A stretch of DNA of 64,000 bases from Spizellomyces punctatus DAOM BR117 (lineage: Eukaryota > Chytridiomycota > Chytridiomycetes > Spizellomycetales > Spizellomycetaceae), in assembly GCF_000182565.1 (NCBI RefSeq), contig NW_015971545.1, forward strand, positions 275,683 through 339,682, written 5' to 3'. A model generated the notes under the pieces. That model saw only the letters and a list, made by a program, of their open reading frames with translations. It did no database searches and had not been told where the DNA came from. Shown here piece after piece: positions 47,540 through 57,964 of the stretch. A program made the translations under genes and the position numbers. Every line of letters begins with the position of its first letter. Position 1 is the first letter of the stretch.

Positions 47540-50500
47540 CTATTGTCCGAGTTCAGTGATTTTAATGAGGGAAACATCAGTTGTGTTATCGGGAGCAGCC
47601 TGACTGATACTAAAATTTGTGAAGTAAGCAACGTTATCGGCCATCCCTGTAACAATGAATGATGCTGTGATTGTATGATTGACCCCGGAATTAAAGTTAA
47701 AGTCGCTCGAGTACACGAGAGGCATCGACCCAGCGCTTTGGCCGAGAAATATTGACAATGTACCATTTGAGTTTGCTGTGCCATGGAGGTTGACCGTCCA
47801 CTCCATAAGTACTTTACCTGGTGTTGAAACATAGAAGACCTTCGAGGCATTGTTGGATTGCCACACGTCTTTAGTCAAAAGTTTGAACACTTGAACATTT
47901 CTTAGAAATGTTTGACTGGAAACCCATGGTTGAGTAGCACAAACCTGACCATTGCTATAGACAGCACCGTTCGAATACAGATTCTCTCCTGCAACAACAT
48001 GTGCACCAATAGCAACACCTCCATTCACCACCAACGCACCTGTTGTACTCGATAAAGCCGGAGTGGTACTTTCAATGATGACATTTCCTGTCGACGATGC
48101 AATAGTAATACCCTTCGCTCCCTGCGCTTGCAATCGCACCGCACCTGCATTGTTCCTGATTGTGAAGGTGTTCACGCCTCCATCCACAGTCCTATTGTTC
48201 CCATTCAAAAACATAACAGCACTCCCTGCGGCATTCTGGAAGTATTGGATTGCGCAACTATTGCTTCCAGGATCAAGGTTTTTAAGAATAATAGCCCGTA
48301 ACCTGTTAAGTGGCGAACCAATAGTTAGATTACCGGACGAGATGAGGTCTCCGGTGTAGGTGTTAACTGAGAATCGGCTATTCCATGTTCCAAAGGTATC
48401 ACTGGAATAATGACCGAATTCATAACGACGTTGGTCTATGCTATCAGACGAGCCGGCGAGGTGAACATGAAGGGCGTCTCCGGAATTGTTATAGCCGATA
48501 GTATAATCACCTTTCGTTGCAGGAGTATCACTTCTCAACTTGAAATATCCACCTGTAGAGGCGGCTATGAGAACTTTTCCTGTAATGTTTCCACCTGAGA
48601 AGATACTTTTAGAAACCCCTATTCCTCCTTTTACCTGTAGAGCCCCACTTGATACGGTTGTTGCCTCGGATGTATCATTAGCAAGAATTGTATTTACCGA
48701 CAGATTGCTGGTAGGTGTGAGTAAATCTTGTTTCGATGTTTGCAGTGCTGATATGCTGGGGGCATAGTCAACAATGTTTAAAATACTTCGCACAGCGACG
48801 TCATTTGTGAGAGTGAATCCTTGGACATCATCTCCCATGAGAAACATATTGCTCATTGGTGACATCGCAGCGAGAGTAGAGAGTAAGGGTGATGCATTTT
48901 GCTTCACTGAGAGATCGACATTTGTAATGCCTAATAATGTCTTCACCTCTTCAGGAGTTTTCACCGCGAATGTCGTTGCAGAACTCCCTAAAATGAAAGA
49001 ATTTGCAGATAGTGTGACTCCACTAATGGAATCTAGGAGCAGACTCGATGTCTGTTTTGAAGCAATGGCTGCCCCTACATAACTCTCGGTTGCAACTTTC
49101 AGATTATTGGAGTACAGACTCCCTCCACAGTAGAGATTCTTCGATATTCCAACACCTCCCTTTACTTGGAACGCACCTGTGATTGATGATGAAGCATCTG
49201 TGCTTGTATTTACAATGACATTCCCAGATGAGAGAATATCTAGTTGAGATGAACTATTTGTTACACCGAATCTCAGGTTCGTATTCCACGCCCTCAGGCA
49301 GACGTCGTTAATCTGATCGTTGAAGAAGGCTTGGCCATTCGAAGATGGGGAGAAGAATGTCATGTCACCAGTATTGACATTTCCACCTATGCTACCCCAT
49401 CCAAAACCATACCCTGTTCCTTTCCCACTTGTTACCTTATTACCAACCCACAGAGTCTTCGATATTCCTACACCTCCTAATACCTGTAAAGCCCCTGTTG
49501 TTGCAGACGAGGAGTCTGTAGCAGTCAACACCTTAACTTCGTTTGAAATAGAAACAATCCGCAGACCTAATCCTAGACCAGATTTCCCTTGGATGTTCAT
49601 GTCTCCACAATCGTTATGAAGAGTAGCGTTATTTGACGAGCCATCAGCAGTCCTTGTAGAAGAGTTGAGAAAAAGTAAGGCTGCATTTCCGCTATCATTG
49701 GAACAACCAATAGCAGTGTATGCGTTTACGCCAGATGAAATGTTTCTAGATTGCACCCAGTTTGGAGCATCCACAGAGGTGCTACCAATTACATTTCCTC
49801 CAGCATACAAGTCCTTGGCAACACCTAAACCACCACTTACTAGAAGTGCTCCTGTAGTCGAACTAGTCGATTGTGAGGTATTTGTTATCTGTGTAATACC
49901 GGTATTAGAAATCTTGAACACATAGCCAATGTTGTTATATGAAGAGTTGATTCCGAACCTGCCTGCTGGGTTAGAGCCATCGGCGGTTGAACCTGCAACT
50001 CGAATACCCCAAGTCACGTTTGATGAAGTATTTACCAGTGACATAAAGGTGGGATTGGCGCCATTTTGAACACTCAAATAACCATTTGCAGTAACAGAAG
50101 CAAGACTCAGATTTGTTGATGTTGTGATACTGGGTTGTTTCCCAGAAAGAAGTGTGTTCACGCTAGCATTTGTAGCAATATCGAGGATGCCTTTCACTTG
50201 ACTGGAAGTAACATTCTCGAATGTAGTCCCAGCAGAAGAATAAAGCCAACTGTCTGGCTGCACCATCATCGTGTACAGGCTATTAGTTGTAGCGTTCATA
50301 GGCTGCTTCGAGGCGAGTGCAGAAGTGAGGGAATTGTTGTTATTAGTTACCGTCGTTGTCAATGAAGACAAGGATTGACTTATTGGAGCAGTGTTATCAA
50401 TTACAAATTTTTGAGAAGCAACTTCGAGACCTCCGATGTAAGCCATTCCACCGATATACGCATCAGTTGATACTCCTAGGCCTCCACTCACGACCGTATT

Positions 50501-53500
50501 ACCTGATGGGTCAATTCAGAATATGTATCCTTTATCTTGGTATGACGAGTAAAAGCCTAATGCTCCAGAAATTAGGTTTCCATTCGATGAACCAGCCACA
50601 TGGATATTCCATGTCTGTGCAGCGCTAGAATTTCCTAGTGTGATTGCCGTAGCATTGGTGTTTGAATTCTGTACCGTTAGACCGCTAAGGTTAAGGACAC
50701 TCGCTGGTGTAATCAACGGCTGATATGCGCTGAGGATTTCATCTTTAGGTACAATCCGGAAAAAACCACCATTTCCACCCATCAAAAAAGTGCCATCAGT
50801 CGGGGTCAGACTACTGATATTGTCGAGCAAAGGAGATAAGTTTTGCTTCGATGCTAATCCAGTCATAACGAATGTTTCCGTTGCTACTTTCATATTGGTG
50901 GAGGCATAGATATTACCACCAATGAATATGTCCTTTGCAATACCGACACCACCAGGACAAACTAGGGCACCCGTTGTTGAAGATGTTGATACTGTTGTGC
51001 TATCCAGTGTAACAATTCCAGTGTTTGCCTGTATTGTTAGTCCTCTAGCGGTCTGTGCTTGGAGCCGAAGATTTCCAATATCGTTTCTCAATGTCATTGT
51101 GTTTTGCCCTCCATCGACACTCCGGTTGTTTCCGTTCAAAAACATCACTCCAGACCCTCCTGAGGCCGTAAGACAAAGAATACTACATGCGTTTCCTCCT
51201 GTATTAGTATTGCTCAAAACGAGATAACGTAAACTGTTTACAGAAGAGGCTCCAACTGTTAGGTCGCCCCCTACAGCACATGAACCATTTGTGTCCACTC
51301 TTAGACCTAGAGTAGGCGTGCTAGATGTCCTAGGATATATGAACATGGGTAAATCCTGAGCACCGAGCCATGTTGAAGCACCGGGGTTGTATCCTAAGAA
51401 TCCTGTTCCATCGAGCCCGAACCATGAACTCTTAGTTCCATCGAATGTTGAATATGTCGTGACCGATGAAGTGCCTGTCATAGATGGAGAAATATTCAAT
51501 CTGGTTCCACTGATTACTTTACCACCGATATTACCACTGAATGTCACATTATTCGAAGTTAATGCCGTTATCTGGCTTCCAACCCAAGGTTTGATGACTT
51601 CGGTATCATAATCCCTTAGCATAGAGAGGTTAATTGCTTGCTGAGGGTATTCGTATTTGATGCCTCAATAACATGAAGGCGTATCAAACAAGAGACGAGT
51701 ACAACCTCCTATGGGATCAGAAGCAATTGTGACATTGCTCCCGGGTTCAAGTGGTGGCATGAAGGTAACAGGGTCTATTGGTTCATAAACGGGGTTTCCA
51801 TCGCCATCGAGTATAGGTTGGCCTTCCGCATCTCGTTGAACCTTACGTTTGCATGACCCTCCGAAAATCATTCCCCAAGGGAACGTTGAGACGATTGGGA
51901 GGATGGAGTTTACAGCCATAGGGACTGTCAAGGGTGGGGAGACCATCGCTGGAAAAGGTACGGTTGATAATGGAGTTGCTCCGGACAAAATAACAGTGTT
52001 GCCTGATGGAACATCCATTTTTAACACTTCTGCGGTATCACTCTGTTCAGTATTATCGGTATCCCTTTGCTTTGATAATGGCATAGGGTCAATGAGGGTA
52101 AAGTTATAAAGTGGATACGAACCTGTAATGATGAGATTTGGACTGTTACTTACGAATTGAGGAGGAATCATGTTATACTGAATCATATTTCCAACAACAA
52201 TAATACTTCCATATGAGTTGGTACTGCCCACATAATTACCTCTTAAGGTATCGCCTACGCGAAGAATAGTATCGCTTCCTGAAATCGAACATGAAATCAA
52301 ATCACCGCTAACTTGCACTCCATTGATACCTCTTAGGTTTGTTGACAAAATCGCACCATTTTTTTGCAGTCCAATTCCCGCAGCGATGTTTGAACTCAGA
52401 ACACCATTGTTTAGAGTAAGATCGGGTGACTGTGCTGTTAAACTCAGTCTGAAGTCGTTCCCCGTCCTGGTTACCCCTTGGGAGGCTGTGAAGGTATCCC
52501 GTATGGTTCCCCTGTTGACCATAGCCAAACCTGAATTAGCATCAACTTTTAGATCGAGTTGAAGGTCATTCTGTACTCTCTCAATACCATTGCTGCAAGT
52601 CAGTACATCTTTAATGGTATCTGCTTTGACCATTTGGAGACAACTGCCAGCCTCGCATTTAAGAGATAATACCACATCATTGGTCGTTCCAGGTCGAATA
52701 GATACGCCATTAAAGTCCTGAAAAATGTACCCACCTGTGAGTGCATTTCCAACAATTCTGATGGTCTGATTATCGACCAAACAGCCTATCTCTCGACGTC
52801 CGTTAAACTCGGGTCCCACTGCAAGCACTCCTGTTTGAGAGCCTTGATAAAATTGGGAAAGATAGTCTTTACTCACTGCATATGAGCCACCTCCAATAGC
52901 AGGAAATACTCCAGTTAATTTGACATTTGGTACACACAACTCCTGAAGCGTGGACGAATAAGTGAATGAAGAACTTCCCGAGTAGCCATAAGTAAGGTTC
53001 CCATACAGGATTTGTTCATAGCCAGGTGATCGTAATGAAAGTTTCGATCCCGCTTGACTGAATGTAGAAGAATCGACCATTAAGCGAATTGCTGTGGTGT
53101 CTACTTCTCCTAACACATCAGTCATTTCGGTCAAACTATTGAATCCAAAGTCGAGCCATGAAGACCCGATGTCTAACAGCATATCCGCACCTGAACTCGA
53201 TTTCAGAGCGCCAAATGCTTTTAGTACCGACTGAATGTTAGTTTCCAATTCGTCATTATTGTTCACCTTTAGACTTTTATGAAGTTTGATTCCAAGGCCG
53301 CTCTGGTCACGATACAACGGCTTTTTCAGCATCTCAGGATCAGGAAAATTAACCGATAGACCGTTTTCAGTTATAAGCAAAGTATCATCTGCTTGTAAAC
53401 CAACCGTATGTGATTCGGCATCCCTGTAGAGTGGAAAATCATAGTTATAAGGTATGACTGTTAATTTTCCACCCCCAACTTTTAGTTCATCATCATCAAT

Positions 53501-53872
53501 GTTTAGGCTTACTGTTCGTGAGTTGGGAGCCCTATAGAGAGGTTGCAGGAGTGTCTCTGGTTTAACAGATAAGCCGTCTTCTGTTATAAGCAGAGTATCG
53601 TCTGTTACAAGCCTGACATCATGTTCATCATTAATTAATGGAAAAACATAAGTTGTCTCGGCAAGAGAGATGGTATATTTACCTTTATTTTTCTGAATGG
53701 AGAGACTGGGCGTTTGACTATCCAAATCGAGTATAGTGACTATACCATCTTTATTTCGTAGGCTCTCTCCATAGATAGAATTGGCTTTAACTTTTCCGGA
53801 CTTGAAATTATCTAGGACTTCTAAATTTCTTCGAACCGTATATGTGCCTTGAATGCTATTAGGCAAAGGCAT
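47540..53872 (-). pseudogene. Giant fibre-like structural protein, about 2,110 codons, two in-frame TGA codons
   Basis: One frame from ATG 53872 to stop 47540, interrupted only by TGA at 51667-51665 and 50518-50516; without them it would exceed 2,100 residues. The N-terminal third has adenovirus-fibre-shaft-like repeats, with alternating Leu/Val strands and turns (TLLITEDGLSVKPETLLQPL, TLLITENGLSVNFPDPEM, LKKPLYRDQSG). The rest carries seven copies of a module, e.g. STTGALVVNGGVAIG, SSTTGALLVSGGLGVAKDLY and ATTGALQVLGGVGISKTLW, each followed by GGN and a variable beta-rich segment. The last 110 residues (VLMEWTVNLHGTANSNGTLS) look like a beta-sandwich head. Expected role: receptor-binding fibre of the virion. 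If the TGAs act as stops, it is split into 735-, 368- and 983-residue pieces. Confidence 0.75.
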
Positions 53873-53930
53873 CTTCTTATTCCTTTATATCATCATAGCT
53901 TAGAAAATGAATTGCATGCCGACATTTGGT

Positions 53931-54296
53931 CTATACAATCTCATCAAAGACGGGATATGGCTCTGCGCCGGGATCCCTGCCGGGATAGGCCACTCCGTGC
54001 CCGGCATGCCTGCCGGGATATGGCTCTGCGCCGGGATCCCTGCCGGGATTGGCCACTCCGTGCCCGGCATGCCTGCCGGGATATGGCTCTGCGCCGGGAT
54101 CCCTGCCGGGATTGGCCACTCCATGCCCGGCATACTCATGTCCATTTTTAAAACGGACTACATCTGCGCGAGTGGGATGAACAGGGCGAGTTCTCTTTCT
54201 CTTGATGACTTTAAGAACCTCATAATCATCATCATCTGAAGAATCATCTGACGATTCCTCAACTACAATCTGCCGTCTTTTTTTCGGTATTGGCAT
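53931..54296 (-). CDS. Small viral-element protein with hairpin-repeat-encoded tail, 121 aa
   Basis: Begins MPIPKKRRQIVVEESSDDSS: a basic nuclear-signal-like start then an acidic stretch. The C-terminal half is three copies of a 21-residue repeat (HAGHGVANPGRDPGAEPYPGR), encoded by the 63-bp GC-rich tandem repeat. The start lies six bases after the TGA that ends the upstream small gene, in the same frame, so the two may once have been one gene. Function unknown. Confidence 0.55.
   Translation of the reverse strand: MPIPKKRRQIVVEESSDDSSDDDDYEVLKVIKRKRTRPVHPTRADVVRFKNGHEYAGHGVANPGRDPGAEPYPGRHAGHGVANPGRDPGAEPYPGRHAGHGVAYPGRDPGAEPYPVFDEIV
53951..54133. repeat. 63-bp GC-rich tandem hairpin repeat, about three copies
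   Basis: The GGGATATGG landmark recurs at 53952, 54015 and 54078, exactly 63 bp apart. Each unit holds two hairpins: A, with CCGG-based stems around TATGGCTCTGCG, and B, TGCCGGG/CCCGGCA around ATTGGCCACTCCGTG. It is in frame (21 codons) in the minus-strand gene. GC content contrasts sharply with the flanking AT-rich viral DNA. Confidence 0.9.
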
Positions 54297-54302
54297 TTTA
54301 AT

Positions 54303-54782
54303 TCACTTCGCTTTAGTCTTGTGACTTTGTAAGTCCTTCATATAGTTGCGGAGCCTAGCCTCGACACATTTTTCCTGTTCCACTCTAAGGGCTTCGGCCT
54401 TAGCAAGAATCCGTTCATCCTCTTTTCTCTTCTTTTCTAGTTCTCTCTCTTCTTTTCTCTTGGCGGCAAGTTCTCGTCTAACCTGAAGAGCCTTTTCTTG
54501 GCTTTTTTCTAAATGTGCTCGCTGCTTCTCTGATGCAGTATGTTTTTTGGGAGCGCTGGTATTGACCTCTCCGGGATTGGCCGCTCCGCGCCCGGCATGC
54601 CTGCCGGCATTTGGCTCTGCGCCGGCATATTTGTTTACAAGTTCTTGAACATAGTCTTGATGATCATCGTCATTAGTTTCATCATCATCATTCAAACTTT
54701 GTTCTTCATCTGTAATGTCCTGGTCAGGTATGCCTGCCGGCATTTGGCTCTGCGCCGGCATAGATTCCTTTTTTTTAGGCAT
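54303..54782 (-). CDS. Lys/Glu-rich coiled-coil viral-element protein, 159 aa
   Basis: Start MPKKKESMPAQSQMPAGI at 54782 (the frame is open further upstream but overlaps the next gene). An acidic mid-section (TDEEQSLNDDDETNDDD) precedes a long charged coiled coil (KRAHLEKSQ-type heptads, ELAAKRKEERELEKKRKEDE). Two copies of the GC-rich hairpin repeat are inserted in frame: the start region (54735-54760) and YAGAEPNAGRHAGRGAANPG (54570-54627). Ends with TGA. Role unknown; possibly scaffold or DNA-associated. Confidence 0.55.
   Translation of the reverse strand: MPKKKESMPAQSQMPAGIPDQDITDEEQSLNDDDETNDDDHQDYVQELVNKYAGAEPNAGRHAGRGAANPGEVNTSAPKKHTASEKQRAHLEKSQEKALQVRRELAAKRKEERELEKKRKEDERILAKAEALRVEQEKCVEARLRNYMKDLQSHKTKAK
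54570..54627. repeat. GC-rich hairpin repeat, B plus A halves
   Basis: B half 54570-54597 (CCGGGATTGGCCGCTCCGCG then CCCGGCA) and A half 54602-54627 (TGCCGGCATTTGGCTCTGCG then CCGGCA). The A half forms a perfect 7-bp stem, TGCCGGC/GCCGGCA. It is in frame inside the coiled-coil gene. Confidence 0.85.
54735..54760. repeat. GC-rich hairpin repeat, A half alone
   Basis: Identical in sequence to the A half at 54602-54627, with the same 7-bp stem and loop. In frame near the N-terminus of the coiled-coil gene. Confidence 0.85.
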
Positions 54783-54822
54783 TTTAGCTTTGTAAATAGA
54801 AAATAAAAAAACCCAAATATGC

Positions 54823-55800
54823 TTAGCGAGGTTCTTTTGTCCATGATGATGGTACCTTATAAGAATTACTCGCCCACTCTTTCTTAAGTTCCTTGTGTAC
54901 CTTACCATTTTTTCTAATCCAATTACCGGTTCTTGGATTGTAAACTTCCTGCAAGGATGAATCTCTCGGGTTTCTTCTCTCATGAAGCCTTGGCGATGGC
55001 TGCATTGTTGTGAAGTCAAATGCAGTTGATGATGGAGATGGTGATGCATCCATCGGCGTTAGTGATGGTAAGCCTGAGGTTGGTGATTCAGATCGCCTAT
55101 GTAGAACTAATTGTGTAGGTGGCATGCCTCCTTCCTCATAAAAGATGTTCTCAGACAAAGCAGGAGTAGGTCGTATCACGCCACGTTGCATGTTGTATTC
55201 ATCTCTTGAGGCAGAAATGTCTGTGCCCCGCGTTCCTAAGCCAGTTGTTTCTAGCAAACTCTCCCCAGGATTGTGAATACCATGTGAAGAGTGGAAATGC
55301 TGTATGTCAGCCAATTCCTTACGTTTTTCCTCTTTTATAAACTCTTCATAACCTTCGTGCATTCGTCGGATGCATGCAATCAAATCTATGTCATTTTTGT
55401 ATCCATCGCGACCATGGATTATCGGATACCGAGTCTCTTGATTAGATTTGGGATGGTAATCAACTGAACGCCCAGAAGCCATCCGTTTGAGTTCTGCATC
55501 TGAAACAACTGGCCGAAAGGTATCAGGATCCAAAGACCGGCCGTTAGCATCCCTTAGTTCACCGAAGCATCTATTATCAATTTCGATATAGTATGGGTCA
55601 CTGACAAATTGTGTATCTACCTTACCAAATGAATGATACTTGTTTAACAATGGGTGCTTGAAATAGCCTGTAGGTAACTTTGAATCAACCCATTTTCTCT
55701 TCTCTCTCCAAAACACATCACGTTCGACCTGCTCAGAGTTGTAATCAGTTACATCAGTGTTGCCCTTCTGTAATAGTTTTACCAATTCGGCAACAGACAT
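54823..55800 (-). CDS. Viral-element protein with C-terminal 2-cysteine-adaptor-like motif, 325 aa
   Basis: ATG at 55800 (MSVAELVKLLQKGNTDVTDY), stop TAA. Residues 30-170 look folded (KLPTGYFKHPLLNKYHSFGK; YYIEIDNRCFGELRD). The middle is Ser/Pro-rich and disordered. Near the C-terminus, VYNPRTGNWIRKNGKVHKEL matches the NPxTGxxIxxxGxxxxxL pattern of the small adaptor motif frequent in nucleocytoplasmic large DNA virus proteins, here without its cysteines. Divergent from the 85-aa plus-strand gene, with only 50 bp between start codons. Function unknown. Confidence 0.6.
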   Translation of the reverse strand: MSVAELVKLLQKGNTDVTDYNSEQVERDVFWREKRKWVDSKLPTGYFKHPLLNKYHSFGKVDTQFVSDPYYIEIDNRCFGELRDANGRSLDPDTFRPVVSDAELKRMASGRSVDYHPKSNQETRYPIIHGRDGYKNDIDLIACIRRMHEGYEEFIKEEKRKELADIQHFHSSHGIHNPGESLLETTGLGTRGTDISASRDEYNMQRGVIRPTPALSENIFYEEGGMPPTQLVLHRRSESPTSGLPSLTPMDASPSPSSTAFDFTTMQPSPRLHERRNPRDSSLQEVYNPRTGNWIRKNGKVHKELKKEWASNSYKVPSSWTKEPR

Positions 55801-55850
55801 ATTGTACTATTCTGTATTTTACTATATTAGTATTATTAAAAAAAAGAAGC
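55801..55850. promoter_or_regulatory. 50-bp divergent promoter
   Basis: Very AT-rich spacer (ATTTTACTATATTAGTATTA then A-tract) separating start codons at 55800 (minus) and 55851 (plus). It must contain both core promoters; TATATTA is the likely TATA-type element. Confidence 0.45.
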
Positions 55851-56108
55851 ATGTCGTCTCAACAAAGGAAGGAATGGATACAAGAGCGTTTGAGGAGGAA
55901 GTTGGCTGAAAGGCATGCCGGGCGCGGAGGACCCGTCAAAGACGATTCCGACTCATTAGGAGTGCCAATGCCGGGCTCAGGCATGACGAATATATACAGT
56001 AAGGAAACCATCATTCCAGACGCTGATGCGAGTGATATTAACTGGAATGAGTATGTTATTATTCCTGAAAATCCTCTTTACATTGATGACTTGAATGAAA
56101 TCATTTGA
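55851..56108 (+). CDS. Small acidic viral-element protein, 85 aa
   Basis: ATG 55851 gives MSSQQRKEWIQERLRRKLAE, a basic amphipathic helix, followed by a truncated, inverted copy of the GC-rich hairpin repeat coding RHAGRGG, and an acidic C-terminal half (DADASDINWNEYVIIPENPL). Short size and position among capsid genes suggest a minor virion or assembly protein; this is inference. Ends with TGA. Confidence 0.5.
   Translation: MSSQQRKEWIQERLRRKLAERHAGRGGPVKDDSDSLGVPMPGSGMTNIYSKETIIPDADASDINWNEYVIIPENPLYIDDLNEII
55911..55931. repeat. Truncated inverted copy of the GC-rich hairpin repeat (B half)
   Basis: AGGCATGCCGGGCGCGGAGG matches the reverse complement of the right part of the B half. The loop and left stem are missing. 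Confidence 0.6.
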
Positions 56109-56122
56109 CGCTAAAAGTAGCA

Positions 56123-56476
56123 TTAATACCCCGCTAATTCGACAGGAAGCGATTTCCTTAGCGCTGAATCAAAATTCTGTTGGATCTCATAGGATTGCCC
56201 TAGACCTTTATGGAGATCATCGATATAACCTCATCCTCGTGAAATTGTCTCTCTTACTTTGATGGGTACAGATTCGTCATGGACTAGAGATTGATGAACC
56301 TTTCCATAAATATCTCTGGCTTGGCCGGCATGGTTTACAAATTGTCAAATTCCATTGTTTACTTTGCTGTAACTGTTCAACGCCCGAAGACCAAAGTTCT
56401 TTGCACTTGAGAGAAAGTTTGCAAATTTTTGACGCAACATCTTTTACATGTTCCAAATGAAAAAAAATTAATCATC
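56123..56476 (-). pseudogene. Decayed minor-capsid-type gene (adenovirus pVI-like position)
   Basis: An ATG overlapping the stop of the penton-like gene (ATGATTAA) starts a frame that shifts at an 8-T run into VKDVASKICKLSLKCKELWS. A second shift near 56335 leads to VNHAGQARDIYGKVHQSLVH, then TGA at 56233-56231, and the same frame continues GYIDDLHKGLGQSYEIQQNF to a TAA at 56125-56123. The helical repeats around GQARDIYGKV and GYIDDLHKGL and the location next to the penton gene recall the small amphipathic-helix virion proteins (pVI-like) of Polintons and adintoviruses. Two frame shifts and one TGA make it non-functional as read. Similarity is inferred from pattern and context. Confidence 0.45.
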
Positions 56477-57211
56477 TGCAAAGCCGGAGGAATGACAATC
56501 GAGAACCAAAGTGAACCCTTTGCCCTGTAAATCAATCGGTAATAGCATTTCAGCATCAAGCAAACGGATGTTGATGGTACTAACAAGGCCTGACTCTGTG
56601 TCAATGAAGTTGGTATCGAAATAATTCTGCGCACACAGCACGGTGTCTATTTCCTGGCTTATTGGAATCGATGCTAGAATATTTAGATCATCGGCTCCAG
56701 CAACTATAACATCGCTAGAACATAAGTTTGTCGATGAGACGAGCACCATCTTAACACCTGTCAAATCGATTGGATTCGCGAAAGTTATTGATCTCCCAGG
56801 GTCAGATTGCTGCGTCTGAACTAATCCAAGCAGTTTGCTCGCTGTTGTTTGAGGGTAGAGAACTTTGAATGGTGTTGTACCCGCGGTCACTGTTATTTGA
56901 CTGTTTATATGATTGTATTCTACAGTGTATGCTTGCGTCCCAGTCGAGTTGAATCCAGCAGTCAGTGCATCCACTAAATCATCTGGAGAGTAAGTACCAG
57001 GAGGAATAGCAAAAGTCCTTGCAGCATTACCCATCCCAGCATCATAAAAGGAGACAATATTGTTCTTGTCATTTACTATGTTCCACGAAAGGGGCAAAAT
57101 GATCGAATTGTATTGAATTTTATCACATGCGATGGGTTTGGCTAGAGTCCATTTAGGTTCATTCTTGTTTCTGTTCGTCGCCCTGTTGCTATCGAGAATC
57201 AACTTTTTCAT
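56468..57211 (-). CDS. Penton-like minor capsid protein, 247 aa
   Basis: Start chosen at Met MKKLILDSNRATNRN (57211); the frame is open 19 codons further. Beta-rich throughout, in single-jelly-roll style: WTLAKPIACDKIQYNSIILP, TFAIPPGTYSPDDLVDALTA, YTVEYNHINSQITVTAG, LLGLVQTQQSDPGRSITFAN and NIRLLDAEMLLPIDLQGKGF. The GTYSPDDLVDALTAGFN segment followed by strands and LLG is the recognisable signature of Polinton/adintovirus penton proteins, which occupy the five-fold vertices. Divergent from the packaging ATPase (47 bp between starts), exactly as capsid modules are arranged in this virus class. Confidence 0.75.
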   Translation of the reverse strand: MKKLILDSNRATNRNKNEPKWTLAKPIACDKIQYNSIILPLSWNIVNDKNNIVSFYDAGMGNAARTFAIPPGTYSPDDLVDALTAGFNSTGTQAYTVEYNHINSQITVTAGTTPFKVLYPQTTASKLLGLVQTQQSDPGRSITFANPIDLTGVKMVLVSSTNLCSSDVIVAGADDLNILASIPISQEIDTVLCAQNYFDTNFIDTESGLVSTINIRLLDAEMLLPIDLQGKGFTLVLDCHSSGFADD

Positions 57212-57258
57212 TTCTTCTAATGTATTATAGATACAGAGAGCAAATAAAAACAAGTGCA
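57212..57258. promoter_or_regulatory. 47-bp divergent promoter between penton and ATPase genes
   Basis: AT-rich spacer containing TATTATAG. Both neighbouring start codons point outward, so it must drive both genes. Confidence 0.4.
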
Positions 57259-57930
57259 ATGAAGCCAATCACAATAGCCCCTTTACCTAGTCAAGTCTCT
57301 GGATGCATAAAGGATAATACAGATCCACGGCTTCCTAGAAAGTATGGTTTTATCATATACAATGGCGCTCGATTTAGCGGTAAAACGCTAAACATTGCTG
57401 TGATATGCAAATTGTTCTTGAAGAAGCAGTATTCGAATATCATAATATTCACACCAAATCCGCATGACACCAATTGGAACCCCTTAAGAACGAGCAAAAA
57501 GGTTCATATATTTGACAAGATTTCCAATGAAATACTCAATTTTATACACGAAGAGCAACTTTATGAATTTGTTCGAAGTGGAAGAAAACGAGACCTGCTT
57601 CTAATCATAGATGACTACAACATGCAAAAGGGACATAAGAAGTCACTCGATGAGTTGGCAACTTGTGGAAGGCATGCTGGTATCACTTGCATCCTGTCGA
57701 GTCAATATTTTTATCACAATAGTCCCGCTGTACGTAGCAATGCAACAAACTGGATCATTTTTAGACCTTTGAAAAGCGAACTTAAGAAAATGGTCGAAGC
57801 AGGCTTATCTCTCGCTTTACCTGAAGATGTATTTGAAAAGTTCGTTATGGATAATACAAAGAAACTGTTTCATTTTGTGCACATAAATCTACAAAGTTCG
57901 AAACGACCATTTAGAGTTGGTTTTTCATAA
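57259..57930 (+). CDS. Packaging ATPase (A32/FtsK-HerA type), 223 aa
   Basis: Pumps viral DNA into capsids in this virus class. Start MKPITIAPLPSQVSG at 57259. Walker A: YNGARFSGKTLN (residues about 37-48). Walker B: DLLLIIDDYNM (about 115-125). An Asn/Gln sensor-like segment follows in TCILSSQYFYHNSPAVRSNA. The length and the compact P-loop core fit Polinton and virophage ATPases. It lies 35 bases upstream of the capsid protein gene in the same direction, the classic ATPase-MCP neighbourhood. Intact, stop TAA. Confidence 0.85.
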   Translation: MKPITIAPLPSQVSGCIKDNTDPRLPRKYGFIIYNGARFSGKTLNIAVICKLFLKKQYSNIIIFTPNPHDTNWNPLRTSKKVHIFDKISNEILNFIHEEQLYEFVRSGRKRDLLLIIDDYNMQKGHKKSLDELATCGRHAGITCILSSQYFYHNSPAVRSNATNWIIFRPLKSELKKMVEAGLSLALPEDVFEKFVMDNTKKLFHFVHINLQSSKRPFRVGFS

Positions 57931-57964
57931 CGACTTTTTTTTTTCTAGATGTGTAAAGTAAACC

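Noticed and set aside
47540-53872. Many plus-strand ORFs opposite the fibre gene
   Set aside because: They are shadows of the repetitive fibre coding strand, repeating at each module.
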